From NCBI GenBank assembly GCA_029204225.1, contig CM055108.1, positions 47,233,486 through 47,297,485 on the forward strand: a stretch of DNA of 64,000 nt, read 5' to 3'. The notes beneath the pieces were generated by a model. The model did no database searches. It had not been told where the DNA came from and saw only the letters and a list, made by a program, of their open reading frames with translations. A program made the translations under genes and the position numbers. This DNA is from Diphasiastrum complanatum. Lineage: Eukaryota > Streptophyta > Lycopodiopsida > Lycopodiales > Lycopodiaceae. Shown in pieces: positions 9,926 to 20,067 of the stretch. Each line of letters opens with the position of its first letter. Within the stretch, counting starts at the first letter, position 1.

Positions 9926-10329
9926 ATATTTATTATTTTTTATTATATAAGTGGTAATATCGACTCACCTATGGCCAACTGTTCCAATCATGATCTGCCA
10001 TGTGCCCAGACGATTTTCCGAACCGATTGGACGGCCCTCATGGGCTGATCTCCCGCTCCGGTGGTCCGATCGGACGGTGGGCGTGCCCTATTTTTGCTTT
10101 TGTGATCTGTTCCGACGGTTGTCGTGCCTGATGCTCAGCTCCGGTTCTGCAATCCGACGGACAACGTGTCAGACGTTTCCTGGGCCTCCTTCCGACCCTG
10201 GGATTTCTACTGGCTTCTGTGTCTGTTTCTTCCCCGAAAGGCGAAGGCCTTGTTTGCTCTCTCCTTCTTTCCTTGCTTGCTTGCCGAGCCGATCACAATG
10301 GCTGGGTAAGGAATTGATGATGCCCTTTT
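9926..10329. repeat. Dispersed repeat R2, copy 1
   Basis: Starts with an AT-rich stretch (TTTATTATTTTTTATTATA) and continues into a GC-rich segment with TCCGATCGGACGG-type blocks. Copies lie at 38931-39255 and 46395-46800. Here and at 38.9 kb it is joined to a family D gag start. No coding capacity is supported; the class is unknown. Confidence 0.65.
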
Positions 10330-10452
10330 GGGGCATTATCTGAAGTTCTTCAAGAATAATGAGATAAGTGTTGCCCATTCAACGTTTCATCAACATGGTG
10401 AGACAATGATTATGGCAACCAAGGCACTGTCTCACTTTCTTGGAGGACATAA
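10330..10452. repeat. Long direct repeat, right copy
   Basis: Partner of 9507-9628, with only one or two differences seen. Confidence 0.8.
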
Positions 10453-11023
10453 TTTTTGTAAGGTGCATAGAATAATTTTTGTAAAGAAAACTATTGCATT
10501 TTAAATTTTAGGATATGCACCAGTGAATTCCATGCTCATATCATCTCATTTTGCATTGTATGCTGACAGATATCACATGTTTTAATGACAACAAATGTGT
10601 CCTTAAATAATGAGGGCTACCACAAACCTGCTCGAAGGATAATCTTAGTTGTTGCTTCAGTAGAGAAGTGACCACCGCCAATGCCCTCATGAGCCTGAGA
10701 TATGATAGGTCGTATCCTAATTCATAAGAACATCGTCGGATAATACCGTCAATGCCCCTTTTGTAAAGTTGTCCGGCTATTAGCTGAAAGGGCACTGCTT
10801 TAAGCACGCCTTCTTTGAGTCAGCCTATTGTTAGGAACTAAGTGATCTCCTCATCCCATAAGGGTGTAGCATCAATCTGAAAAAGACATGCATCAGGAAG
10901 ATCATCGTTGACTGGTGTAGTTGCTTTTTCAGCATTAGAGAGCTAGAAAAGGTGATCCGCCATGAAATGTTGGGTTCCTTTCCGAACGACTATGCGAAAT
11001 TTAAATTCCTCTTATATCAACAG
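10453..11023 (-). pseudogene. Ty3/gypsy integrase N-terminal fragment
   Basis: Minus-strand translation around 10541-10807 gives a gypsy integrase zinc-finger neighbourhood: QLYKRGIDGIIRRC, then HFS-like and C..C remnants ending near MQNE, with frameshifts. It follows the RNase H at 11024-11359 in the usual gypsy order. A rearranged copy of part of it is at 14447-14676. Not functional. Confidence 0.7.
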
Positions 11024-11359
11024 TCATCGAGTTATATGTCCCGTTTTACAGGATTTAATAACAATATATAAAAGGGCTTGATGGTCGGTGTAGAAGGCAA
11101 AGGTCTGGCCTAGTAGATAATGTCTTAGTTGTTGAACAGCATAGACCATCGCCAATGCTTCTCGTTCGGTGGTTGTATAGTTTACTCTAGCAGGCACCAG
11201 TTGTCTGCTCAAGAAACGTATTTGGAAATCCTTGCCATATCTGCTCGGTTGTGCAAGAAGACCTCCAATGGCATACTTACTGGCGTTAGTATGCACATAA
11301 AATTCTTTCGTATAGTCTGGCGAACAGAGTATGGGTGCCGTGGTAAGGGCTGTTTTCAA
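11024..11359 (-). pseudogene. Ty3/gypsy RNase H fragment
   Basis: The translation shows the classic gypsy RNase H start: PDYTKEFYVHTNASKYAIGG (the usual Asp of D-A-S is Asn here), then TTTEREALAMVYAVQQLRHYL and FYTDHQAL with an intact Asp. Same strand and element as the RT piece upstream. Decayed at its end. Confidence 0.85.
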
Positions 11360-11491
11360 CTCCTCAGAGGCTTTAATGCGTTCTTAAGTCCATCGAGGAT
11401 CTACCACAACTAAATAAGCATAATCGATTTTAAAGATGCAATAATAATTTGTGTGACCGAGGAAGACATAAACTTCCTTCACTTTTGCAGG
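11360..11491 (-). pseudogene. RT-RNase H connection, gypsy, decayed
   Basis: Joins the RT piece to the RNase H piece in the expected order. Frameshifts prevent a continuous frame. Confidence 0.5.
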
Positions 11492-11809
11492 TTAGGGCAT
11501 TTCAACTATTACTTTGATTTTTGAAGGATCGATAGAAATACTGTCCTTTGAAATTATACGTCCGAGTACTACTCCATGGATGACCCAGATTTGACACGTA
11601 TCAAGGTTTGGAAAAATTCCAAATCTACGGCAGCGAATGAAGATTTTCTCCAGTGTGTCAAGGTGCGTAGCGACTGAGGAATGTACACCCAGATCGTCAA
11701 GATAAATCTCGACAATTCGATGTAACAGGTCTTGGAAGACCAGTTGCATAACCCTCTGAAACGTTGAAGGGGCGTTGCATAAGACAAAAGGCATGACATT
11801 ATAAGCCAT
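11492..11809 (-). pseudogene. Ty3/gypsy reverse transcriptase, C-terminal half
   Basis: The translation begins AYNVMPFVLCNAPSTFQRVM (usually MPFGLCNAP) and has the catalytic block as EIYLDDLG (usually Y-x-D-D). It joins logically to the RT front half at 15893-16459, or its copy at 14127-14342. The element was therefore interrupted exactly between these halves by the block starting at 11810. Confidence 0.85.
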
Positions 11810-14126
11810 TAGAATGGGCCCTTTAAGAAATTTGACTTTAGAGAGAGGTTAGGTAGAGAGAGAATGGAAACTGGTACCGTGCCATTTTTTGAGTTTCCGG
11901 TACTGCCCGCATTCTAACTATTGTGGTTAAAACTAGCTCTAACTTCAGGCATTAATCAGTTAAGCATGCTTGCAATAACAGCCATACATTTGTCATATAA
12001 TCCAGGGCTATAAACGTCCACCAATAATAATATTACAGCATGGTACCTGCGCCTAGAAGTAATGAATGGTCTATTAGTAAAAAATAATGGCCACCGAATT
12101 CCATACCTAGAGATACGATACGTTCACGAAAATTTATGAGGGCAATCATTTCTAAAAGTCTGCTCTACATATGCACTAACATGACAATAAAGAAAACTTT
12201 ACATTTGAATTTCATGCCCGAATATTCGTTCAGCATGTGCATAGATCATCCGGATACCCTTTAGTCATGGCGGGTCACGTGGCGTGCCCCTTGGCCTAGG
12301 AGGTGGTGGTGGAGGACGAGTGTTGGTGGATTTCCATGGTGGCCTCCTTGTATGGGACACCTCTGTGTTGTTTGCTTTGCCGAGCCATTCGCGTACCCAA
12401 TATCGATTCAGCGCGAGCGTAGCAAGTCAGCAGCTGCAGAAAGTAGGTTGGGCGTGTCGAACCGATATCGGACAAAAAAGTCGGAAACTAGGCTATATTA
12501 GATAGCGCATGGGAGTCCGAAATAGGAATATCATGATTGGGTCGGGCGCGCTGAACTGATATTGAAAAACGGTAATTTTTGAAAGACAGCTCGAAATTAG
12601 ACGATTACAATGCCATTAGAAAGCCCTCGACGAGAGCTTTTCAACGACACCCAACATGACCTAGTTCTGAGCTACGGTTAAAGAGATATTTTCATCAAAG
12701 TTTTGGGCGGTAAAACAATCAACAATCAACCTAATACCTAACATGTTTGACCCGGTGAAACCCTAAGGACGCGCGTCGATCCCAAAACTTTGACTACCTA
12801 TAACTTTTGAACCGTAACTCGGAATTAGGTCATCCTGGTGCCGTTGCGAAGCTCTCGTCGAGCTCTTTCCAAAAAAAAAAATTGAAAACCCTAATATCGG
12901 ATCGAGGCACGCCCTTAGGGTTTTCCCTGGTCAAACTGGTCAACCTCGTGCCGATCCGATATTAGGTTGACCGTTGACTGTTTTACCGCCCAAAATTTTG
13001 TCTGAGAATATCTCTTTAACCGTAGCTCGAAACTAGGTCATCTTGGATGTCATTTAAAAGCTCTCATCAAGGGCTTTCTAATGGCGTTGTAATCGTCTCA
13101 ATCCAAGATGTCTATCAAAAGTTACCATTTTTTTTTTTTACAATAGACAATATCGGTTTAGTGCGCCTGACCCAATCATGGGATTCTTGGTCCAGACTCC
13201 CACACGCCCATCCGATATAGCCTAGTTTCCAACTTTTTTGTCTAATATCAGTTCGACGCGCCTGACCTACATTCTGTAGCTGTTGACTTTCTACGCACGC
13301 GCTGATCCGATATTGGGTTTTCGAATGGCCTTTGGTACTAAATGAAAACTGAATGAAATATTCTAATTTTCAGAGGGGATATTCTAGATTTTCCCTTTGG
13401 CGTGGAGGCAATCGCTTCTAATCTACAAAGATTTCAAAGTGTGTGATCGTCCAAAAAACAAAGATCAGCATGGGAAAAGTATGAAGACTCGGATCCAATC
13501 CAAAAATTTAACACAACGAACAATGGCCTATACTCACTTGCGTATTGATCCGCTATAGACTACCGACTTTCATACTCGGGTTATCGATTCGGCGCGCGCC
13601 TCCTATACTGCCTCACTGTTGATCTGTACACATGTGCGCTGATCCGATACTAGGACATTGCACGGCCCGCACCAAACAAGCTGCTCTGGCCCGCATCAAT
13701 GGTTCCTCTTGGTCTCCGATTGCGTGTCGTAATTAGTCCAAAATATCTCTATGGAAGTTGAGTATGATTGAGAACAAAGAGAATGAGAGGTATACCTAAG
13801 AATGACAAGAAGTTCCTAAACTACAGGCATTTGTTAACTACAGTTTATAACTATTTACATCAAATCAACCTCGAGTGTACAAATACGGGTAGCAAAAGAG
13901 TATTCGGACAGTGTTTGTGGTCCAATCACAATCGTTTGTACTGTCCGGCGGGATTTTTAAAAATCGCCAAAATTTGGCTGGGAAAGGCAAAAGCAATTTC
14001 CGTCCGTCCACCACTGTTACAATTCATCACAGATGGACACAATTGATTGGGCCACTTAAGCATTGAAACCGTGCGAAGTAAAAAAAAACATCTTGACAAA
14101 GGGCCCATTTTGAGTTCTAATATCCT
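11810..14126. mobile_element. Unclassified insertion in the gypsy RT, with internal inverted repeat
   Basis: About 2.3 kb separates two halves of a gypsy RT gene. Both ends carry AATGGGCCCTTT, read inward, and CATTAG/CTAATG next to the gypsy sequence, resembling imperfect terminal inverted repeats. The interior has no convincing ORF but holds a long inverted repeat (12393-13320). A non-autonomous DNA transposon or foldback element is one reading. A rearrangement is another, because the same right end recurs at 15860-15893. No transposase was found. Confidence 0.45.
12393..13320. repeat. Large imperfect inverted repeat (~0.9 kb)
   Basis: The left arm (about 12393-12790) is the reverse complement of the right arm (about 12905-13320), with many small differences. 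They share blocks such as AAAGAGATAT, TTGGGCGGTAAAAC and GGAAACTAGGCTATAT. The ~115-bp centre contains a further diverged partial copy. A third copy in right-arm orientation begins at 14677. It could form a long hairpin and be a source of small RNA. Confidence 0.75.
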
Positions 14127-14352
14127 CTAATGATAAACCCCGTTCTCTGTGGCAAAGGCTATTTTATGTTTATCTTCAGGGGCTATTTGAACAAGGAAAT
14201 AACCGTTGAATCCATCCAAGAAGCTAAAAGCTTTAGCTCCCGTCATTTCCTCTAAGATTTGGGTCGTTAAAGACAAGGAAAAATGGTCTTTCTTCGTAAC
14301 CGCATTAAGGTTCTTGAGATTGACACAGATACGAAGTTTGCCGTTTTTTTTG
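12905..14352. repeat. Segmental duplication, copy 1
   Basis: About 1.45 kb repeated in direct orientation at 14677-16125 with scattered differences. It includes the right arm of the inverted repeat, the junction at 14126 and the first part of the gypsy RT. At its right end it switches abruptly to a copia fragment. Confidence 0.8.
14127..14342 (-). pseudogene. Partial gypsy RT, duplicated copy
   Basis: Duplicate of the RT block at 15893-16110: KKNGKLRICVNLKNLNAVTK followed by the FLDGFNGY stretch. It ends at a run of T where the copia fragment begins. Confidence 0.85.
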
Positions 14353-14446
14353 GCAGCACCTACAGAAATGCATTGGAAGGCAGCTAAGCGCATTTTGTAT
14401 TATATCAAAGGCACTTCAGATTATGGCTTGACCTAAAGGAAGCATG
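14353..14446 (+). pseudogene. Copia family B RT/RNase H scrap
   Basis: Plus-strand translation AAPTEMHWKAAKRILYYIKG matches the same region of the family B copies at 29714 and 40387. It is only about 95 bp, wedged between gypsy pieces. Confidence 0.85.
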
Positions 14447-14676
14447 AGAAGTGACCTCCGCCAATGCCCTCATGAGGATGAGATATGATAGGTTGTATCT
14501 TAGATTCATAAGCACATCATCGGATAATACCGTCAATGCCCCTTTTGTAAAGTTGTCCGGCTATTAGCTGAAAGGGCGCTGCTTCAAGCCTTCGTTGAGT
14601 CTGCCTATTGTTAGGAACTAAGTGATCTCCTCATCCCATAAGGGTGTAGCATCAATCTGAAAAAGACATGCATCAG
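14447..14676 (-). pseudogene. Duplicated gypsy integrase scrap
   Basis: Nearly the same as about 10660-10895. The joint with the copia scrap sits at a shared GAGAAGTGACC, so microhomology could have guided it. Confidence 0.75.
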
Positions 14677-16125
14677 ACGCGCGTCCTTAGGGATTTACCG
14701 GGTCAAACTGGTCACCGCACGTCGATCCGATATTAGGTTTAGGGTTGACTGTTTTACCACCCAAAATTTTGACTGAGAATATTTCTTTAACCATAGCTCG
14801 GAACTAGGTCATCTTGGGTGCCGTTGAAAAGCTCTCGTCGAGGGCTTTCTAATGGCGTTGTAATCGTCTGAATCTGAGATGTCTTTCAAAAGTTACCTTT
14901 TTTTTTTTAACAGCTGACAATATTGGTTTAGTGCGCCTGACCCAATCATGGGATTCTTGTTCTAGACTCCCACACGCCCATTCGATATAGCCTAGTTTCC
15001 GACTTTTTTGTCTGATATCAGTTCGACGCGCCTGATACATTTTGTAGCTGTTGAATTTCTACGTGCATGCTGATCCGATACTGGGTTTGCGAATGGCCTT
15101 TGGTACTAAATGAAAACTGAATGAAATATTCTAATTTTCAAAGTGGATATTCTAGATTCTCCCTTTGGCGTGGAGGCAACCGCTTCTAATCTACAAAGAT
15201 TTCAAAGTGTGTGATCGTCCAAAAAACAAAGATCACCATGGGAAAAGTATGAAGACTCAGATTCAATCCAAAAATTTACCACAACGAACAATGGCCTGTA
15301 CTCACTTGCGCATTGATCTGCTATCGACTGCCGACTTTCATACTCGGGTTATCGATTCGGTGCGCCTCCTATACTGCCTCAATGTTGATCTGTACACATG
15401 CGCACTGATCCGATACTAGGACATTGCATGGCCCGCACCAAACAAGCTGCTCTGGCCCGCATCAATGGTTCCTCTTGGTCTCCGATTGCGTGTTGTCATT
15501 AGTCCAAAATATCTCTATGGAAGTTGAGTATGATTGAGAACAAAGAGAATGAGAGGTATACCTAAGAATGAAAAGAAGTTCCTAAACTACAGGGATTAGT
15601 TAACTACAATTTATAACTATTTACATCAAATCAACCTCGAGTGTACAAATATGGACAGCAAAAGAGTATTCGCGCAGTATTTGTGGTCCAATCACAATCG
15701 TTTGTACTGCCCGGCGGGATTTTTGAAAATCGCCAAAATTTGGCCGGGAAAGGCAAAAGCAATTTCCGTCCGTCCACCACTGTTATAGTTCATCACAGAT
15801 GGACACCATTGATTGGGCCACTTAAGCATTGAAACCATGCGAAGTAAAAAAAAACATCTTGACAAAGGGCCCATTTTGAGTTCTAATATCCACTAAGGAT
15901 AAACCTCGTTCTCTGTGGCAAAGGCTATTTTATGTTTATCTTCAGGGGCTATTCGAACAAGGAAATAACCGCTGAATCCATCCAAGAAGCTAAAAGCTTC
16001 AGCTCCCACCATTTCCTCTAAGATTTGGGTCGTTAAAGACAAGGGAAAATGGTCTTTCTTCGTAACGGTATTAAGGTTCTTGAGATTGACACAGATACGA
16101 AGTTTGCCGTTTTTCTTGGGTACAA
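14677..16125. repeat. Segmental duplication, copy 2
   Basis: Partner of 12905-14352. Its right end continues into the intact front half of the gypsy RT, so this copy probably keeps the original context on that side. Confidence 0.8.
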
Positions 16126-16459
16126 CCACAATGGGTGATACCCAATTAGTATGTTGGACTTCATAAATGAAACCAACATCCAGCAATTTCTTAATATCTT
16201 CATCAATTCTCTCCCGATAGACGGGGTTACTTCTATAAGGTCTAGCCCTAACAAGCTTAGAGTTGTCTTCTAAAGGAATCGTATGAACCACTATTTCAGG
16301 CAGAATTCCCTTCATTTCTATATAGTTCCATGCAAATACATCCCTGTATTTTCGAAGTAAAGCTTTCAGATCAGAAAGTTGTTTGGATGAAAGGTGTGCA
16401 CCAACATAAACTATTCGATCCATCTCCTCGTCAGGATCTTTAAGGTTTAACGGCATCAT
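15893..16459 (-). pseudogene. Ty3/gypsy reverse transcriptase, N-terminal half
   Basis: Open for 188 codons. It shows the gypsy RT entry region (RKYRDVFAWNYIEMKGI), then RARPYRSNP, the VSPIVVVPKKNGKLRICVN block, FPLSLTTQILEE and FLDGFSGYFLVRIAPEDKHK. It stops where the inserted or duplicated block begins, before the LDD motif found at 11492-11809. The nearest relatives by motif are plant Tat/Athila-type elements, which I infer only from wording and primer site. Confidence 0.85.
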
Positions 16460-17534
16460 TTTAGCTGGTCCTTCAAAGGAGTTGGAAATTGGTGTAGGTT
16501 CCTGGTGTGGCTATGGTAACTGGATAACAACGTCATCCACAATGTGAAATCTTTAACTTTTTGTGGAAGATCGAAAGGTGGTTCCACAAAGTTTTGTGGA
16601 ACTTTGGGAATCATCTGAGTTGAGTTACTACCGGATGTGGAAGCTTGGTCTGATGATTTGGGAGAATATCCACATCTTCTGCAGCGGTTTCAATACGACG
16701 TTGATTCATCATAAGTTGTTGATGACCGATCATCATAAACTTTAACGAGCTTGACATGGCCAGTTGAGTCAACGGTGACTCATTTGTCATGATTGCCAAA
16801 GGTGATTTTGCTATGCTTTCAATCTTGGACAACACCTGCCATCTGGAGCCAGGGTGTACCAAGAGGGAGTTTATAAGTATTGGCATCTTTTGGTAAGTCT
16901 AAGATGACACAATCGATTACAAATTTGACACTTACTATTCGAACCTTAATATTTGATAAATGACCAGCAGGGTTTGTAACTCGTTGATCAGCCATGCGAA
17001 TTTGTATTGTGGTTGATCGAGGATATGGAAGCCCCATGACTTTGCGAATGACAAAGCCATTATATTAACGCTTGATCCTCTATTAAGAATAGCAGATACT
17101 GCGGGTTAGTCTTCATAGGACAAAGACAAGGTGATGCTAGTCCCTTTAGCAACGCCTATATTCAGCAGATTCATAGGAATCTAGAGAATTTCAGGAATCT
17201 CTTCGGTTTTTCGTCGTTCATCAGGAATGGTAGGCAGTTCAAAACTACGATGAATAAAGCGTTGGAGGCCGATGAAAGATTTTATTGCGCTATGGAATGG
17301 CATAGTGAGTTGAGCTTGCAGGAGGTCAGAAAATACTTCAAGTCCCTGAAGGGATTACTCTTTGTCAGGGATATGAATGGATAACAAACTTTCTGTATGT
17401 TCTTCTTCTCGCAAAAACTCATCTCTAAATCCATTGTACTGCCTTTGTTCCACGTTCGGGTCTGGGTAGTCTTTTGGTAATGTGGAAGCTATCAAGTGGC
17501 TTCCATGTGGGTCAGCTGATTTAGCATTGTTTTG
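16460..17534 (-). pseudogene. Ty3/gypsy protease region, active site lost
   Basis: The minus strand encodes the protease flanks seen in gypsy elements: SVNIM, then VMGLPYP, QIRMADQRVTNPAGHL, FVIDCVILDLP and LPLGTPWLQ. The catalytic triplet before SVNIM reads Asn-Arg-Gly instead of Asp-Ser/Thr-Gly, so the enzyme would be inactive. Frameshifts separate the pieces. 17130-17534 is the gag-protease linker and is poorly conserved. Confidence 0.75.
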
Positions 17535-18805
17535 TTATTGTTCTTGTTGTTGGCGTTGTGCTCTAGTTAGAACTCTAACAGGTTCAGATGATATATGATG
17601 TGCTGGAAGGATCCTGTTAGGTTGTTTAGGGTAGTCTTTGAAACTATGTTTACGAACACAATTTGGACACTCTGCATGGTATTGGTTCTTAGCTTTACAG
17701 TCAACCATGAAGTGGCCAGTTTCGTCACAAATATAGCAACGGTTGCTCATTGGTCCTATGACAATAGCATAACCATATTGGATGGCTAGTTGTGCTGGAT
17801 TTTCCGTTGGTGTGGAATACTCATCCCGTTTGCACGAGCATGAGTTTTCGGTTGGATATTGTTGAGAACTAACAGATGGAAGTGTTGTATCGTGATGATA
17901 TGAGTGATCGTAGAAGTTTTCTACAAGATGTGTTTGTGCAGATTCTCGAGGGTGTCTATCTTTTTGTGCTCCTAGATCAGGTTGTCTCCTTGGAGGTGGT
18001 CCTAAGAGCGCCAGTTGTGGTTGAGGTTCATGTCTAGATTGTTTGGGCAACTCTTGTATATGGACCTGGTTGTTTCGTGATGGATAGTGCTGATTTTAAT
18101 TTTGTGAAACAAACTAGTGTCTAGGAGGTTGATAATGTTCCCATGACTGGTTGTGAGGCTGATTCCTTGGGTTATAATAGCAATAGAGTGAGGTATGACC
18201 CATAAAGTCGCAGATGTCGCATTTGATCAATGAAGTATCTAGGACCGATTGATTTGAAGAGCACTCATTGCCAATGTGTGCACCTCGACAGTGAGGGCAC
18301 CATGTGTTCCCTCGTCTATGGTGAATTTGACTAGTGGGTAACTAACTTAGCATCGAACTCTAGATAGACTTAAGAGTGTTTCGAAACTCTTTCATGAGTT
18401 TTTGCATCTATTGCTGGTGTTGCTAGTTAAGCAACTTCATTTGTGTTTTCTATAATTGTTCTCGTGTTTCCTCGTTTGGTCGAGCTTCTTGGACAACATG
18501 ATGTGCTCTCCGTTCACGTGGCTCATCGACATCTGATCTCTCATCTTCTTGGCATCAGACATGGCTTGTTTCAATGATGTGTATTCATCATTGGAGCAAA
18601 ATTCACGTCGTATCCATTGTGGGAGTCCAACAAGGAATCAAATTACGAGCATAGATTCAGTGGGTTGTTCTTGTACCTGACTTTTTAATCGTTTAAATCG
18701 TTCTATGTAGTCACATACTTTTCCATCTTTTGTCATTTTGATGTTACTTAGCTTGACAAGAGGACTTTCGATCAAACAAAATGGCTTAAAATGTTTGATG
18801 AAGGC
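17535..18805 (-). pseudogene. Ty3/gypsy gag with zinc knuckle
   Basis: 17535-18050 is open for 171 codons, with the knuckle CYICDETGHFMVDC followed by a second Cys-rich run (CPNC). Further 5' (18500-18805) the translation gives a retrotransposon gag domain: DYIERFKRLKSQVQEQ and FLVGLPQWIRREF, with one internal stop. The gag is cut at 18805 by copia element E and continues at 24667. Confidence 0.85.
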
Positions 18806-19458
18806 TGTGAAAAATTGTCAACTAGTAGTATTTTCCTAACTTGAGATTTTGTAGGCCTATGGCCAAATAAAAGTTAGAGATAGGTTCATACATGTATGTA
18901 GAGGCCCAAAGTATGTGTACACTACTTTTGAGGTCACATTAATTAGAGGAGGTCGAGTGTGGAGCTCTTCTATTGGCTCATAATTTGGTGCATTCCTATT
19001 TGACCAAATTTCTAGGTATATGGGTGAATCCTATTGGACCCCAATTTTAGCCTATCATAAGACAAGTGGCCAAGAGGCACTATGGCTGCTATAAATAGCC
19101 ATCTCCACGAGTATGTACACATCTCATTTTCATTCTATTGAATGAATGTTATGCTCTTTGAAGGTCCATCTTCTTCTCTCTCACTTTTTTGTTCATATCT
19201 TGCATTCTAGCCACTAGAATTGTGATTTCTTTGTTGCTATGGCTTCACACGTGTGAAATGCAGGTTGTAGGCTCTGAAGTACGGACAGGGACAGCAAGTT
19301 TCTGTTTGTGGAAGCTTATGATCAGATTTTGATGTTTAGTTGATGTTTAGTATGCTTAACATCACAATTTCTATCATTTTTTCAATCTAGATGTGCATAA
19401 CTTCCATGGCCAAGATCTTTATGAAACTTTAGCATCTTTTGGATCTGAGTTTTTCACA
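18806..19458 (+). repeat. 5' LTR of element E
   Basis: Begins TGTGAAAAATTG and ends TTTTTCACA. It contains a TATA box (TATAAATA, 19090-19097), followed ~150 bp later by the palindrome CACACGTGTG (19246-19255). Confidence 0.95.
19090..19097 (+). promoter_or_regulatory. LTR promoter TATA box
   Basis: TATAAATA, the best TATA match in the LTR, about 970 bp before the gag start. Transcription would begin about 30 bp downstream and the second copy lies at 24298-24305. Confidence 0.65.
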
Positions 19459-19471
19459 TGGTATCAGAGCA
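19459..19471 (+). promoter_or_regulatory. Primer binding site of element E
   Basis: TGGTATCAGAGCA directly follows the 5' LTR. It is the usual copia complement to initiator-Met tRNA. Confidence 0.9.
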
Positions 19472-20067
19472 TTAGGCGGCCAAATGTGCAGGTTTTGCCA
19501 GATTTAGAAGAGATTTGTGGGCGAGTTTGCTTTTGTAGCATTCCAATCAAGTTTCTAGCTAAAAATCTTGTTGATTTATGTGTAGAAATTGGATCTTTGT
19601 GATCAAAACATCATTTGTATGCATTTCAATTGAAGTAGGGCGAATTCCCTCTGTACTTATCAGAATAAGGAGACAAAAATTGTTTTGGAAAGAGGGAGAT
19701 GCAAGATCCAACAAGATCCTATTAGTTTTCCATTCTAGCATATAGTTTTTTGATTCAATTTCTTGCTTCTTCATGTCAAAAACTTCAAAATTGATGTAAC
19801 CCTCTGATTTTCAGTTTGCTGAATGATTCAAGAGTGTATTTCAATCTTAGGAGTGAGGGAAAAGCAAGTATATTGAGGTTTGGTCTTGGTTTGATCAAGA
19901 AATCATAAAACTAGTGGCTAAAATTAAGGAAAAAGTGAGGAAAAGAGAGAAAAAGTAAGGTTTTAGGTTCCAAATCTTTGTGATTTCTTCTTGTGTTTCA
20001 TTTGTTGATTCAAGAGAGTGCTTAGTGCATTGGAACAGGTCAAAGATCAGAGATCAATCATTGCAAC
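19472..20067 (+). other. Untranslated leader of element E
   Basis: About 600 bp between primer site and gag ATG, where packaging signals normally lie. No ORF of interest. Confidence 0.6.

Noticed and set aside
12284-12505. ORF at the edge of the large inverted repeat
   Set aside because: Gly-rich start and then repeat-arm sequence; no domain.
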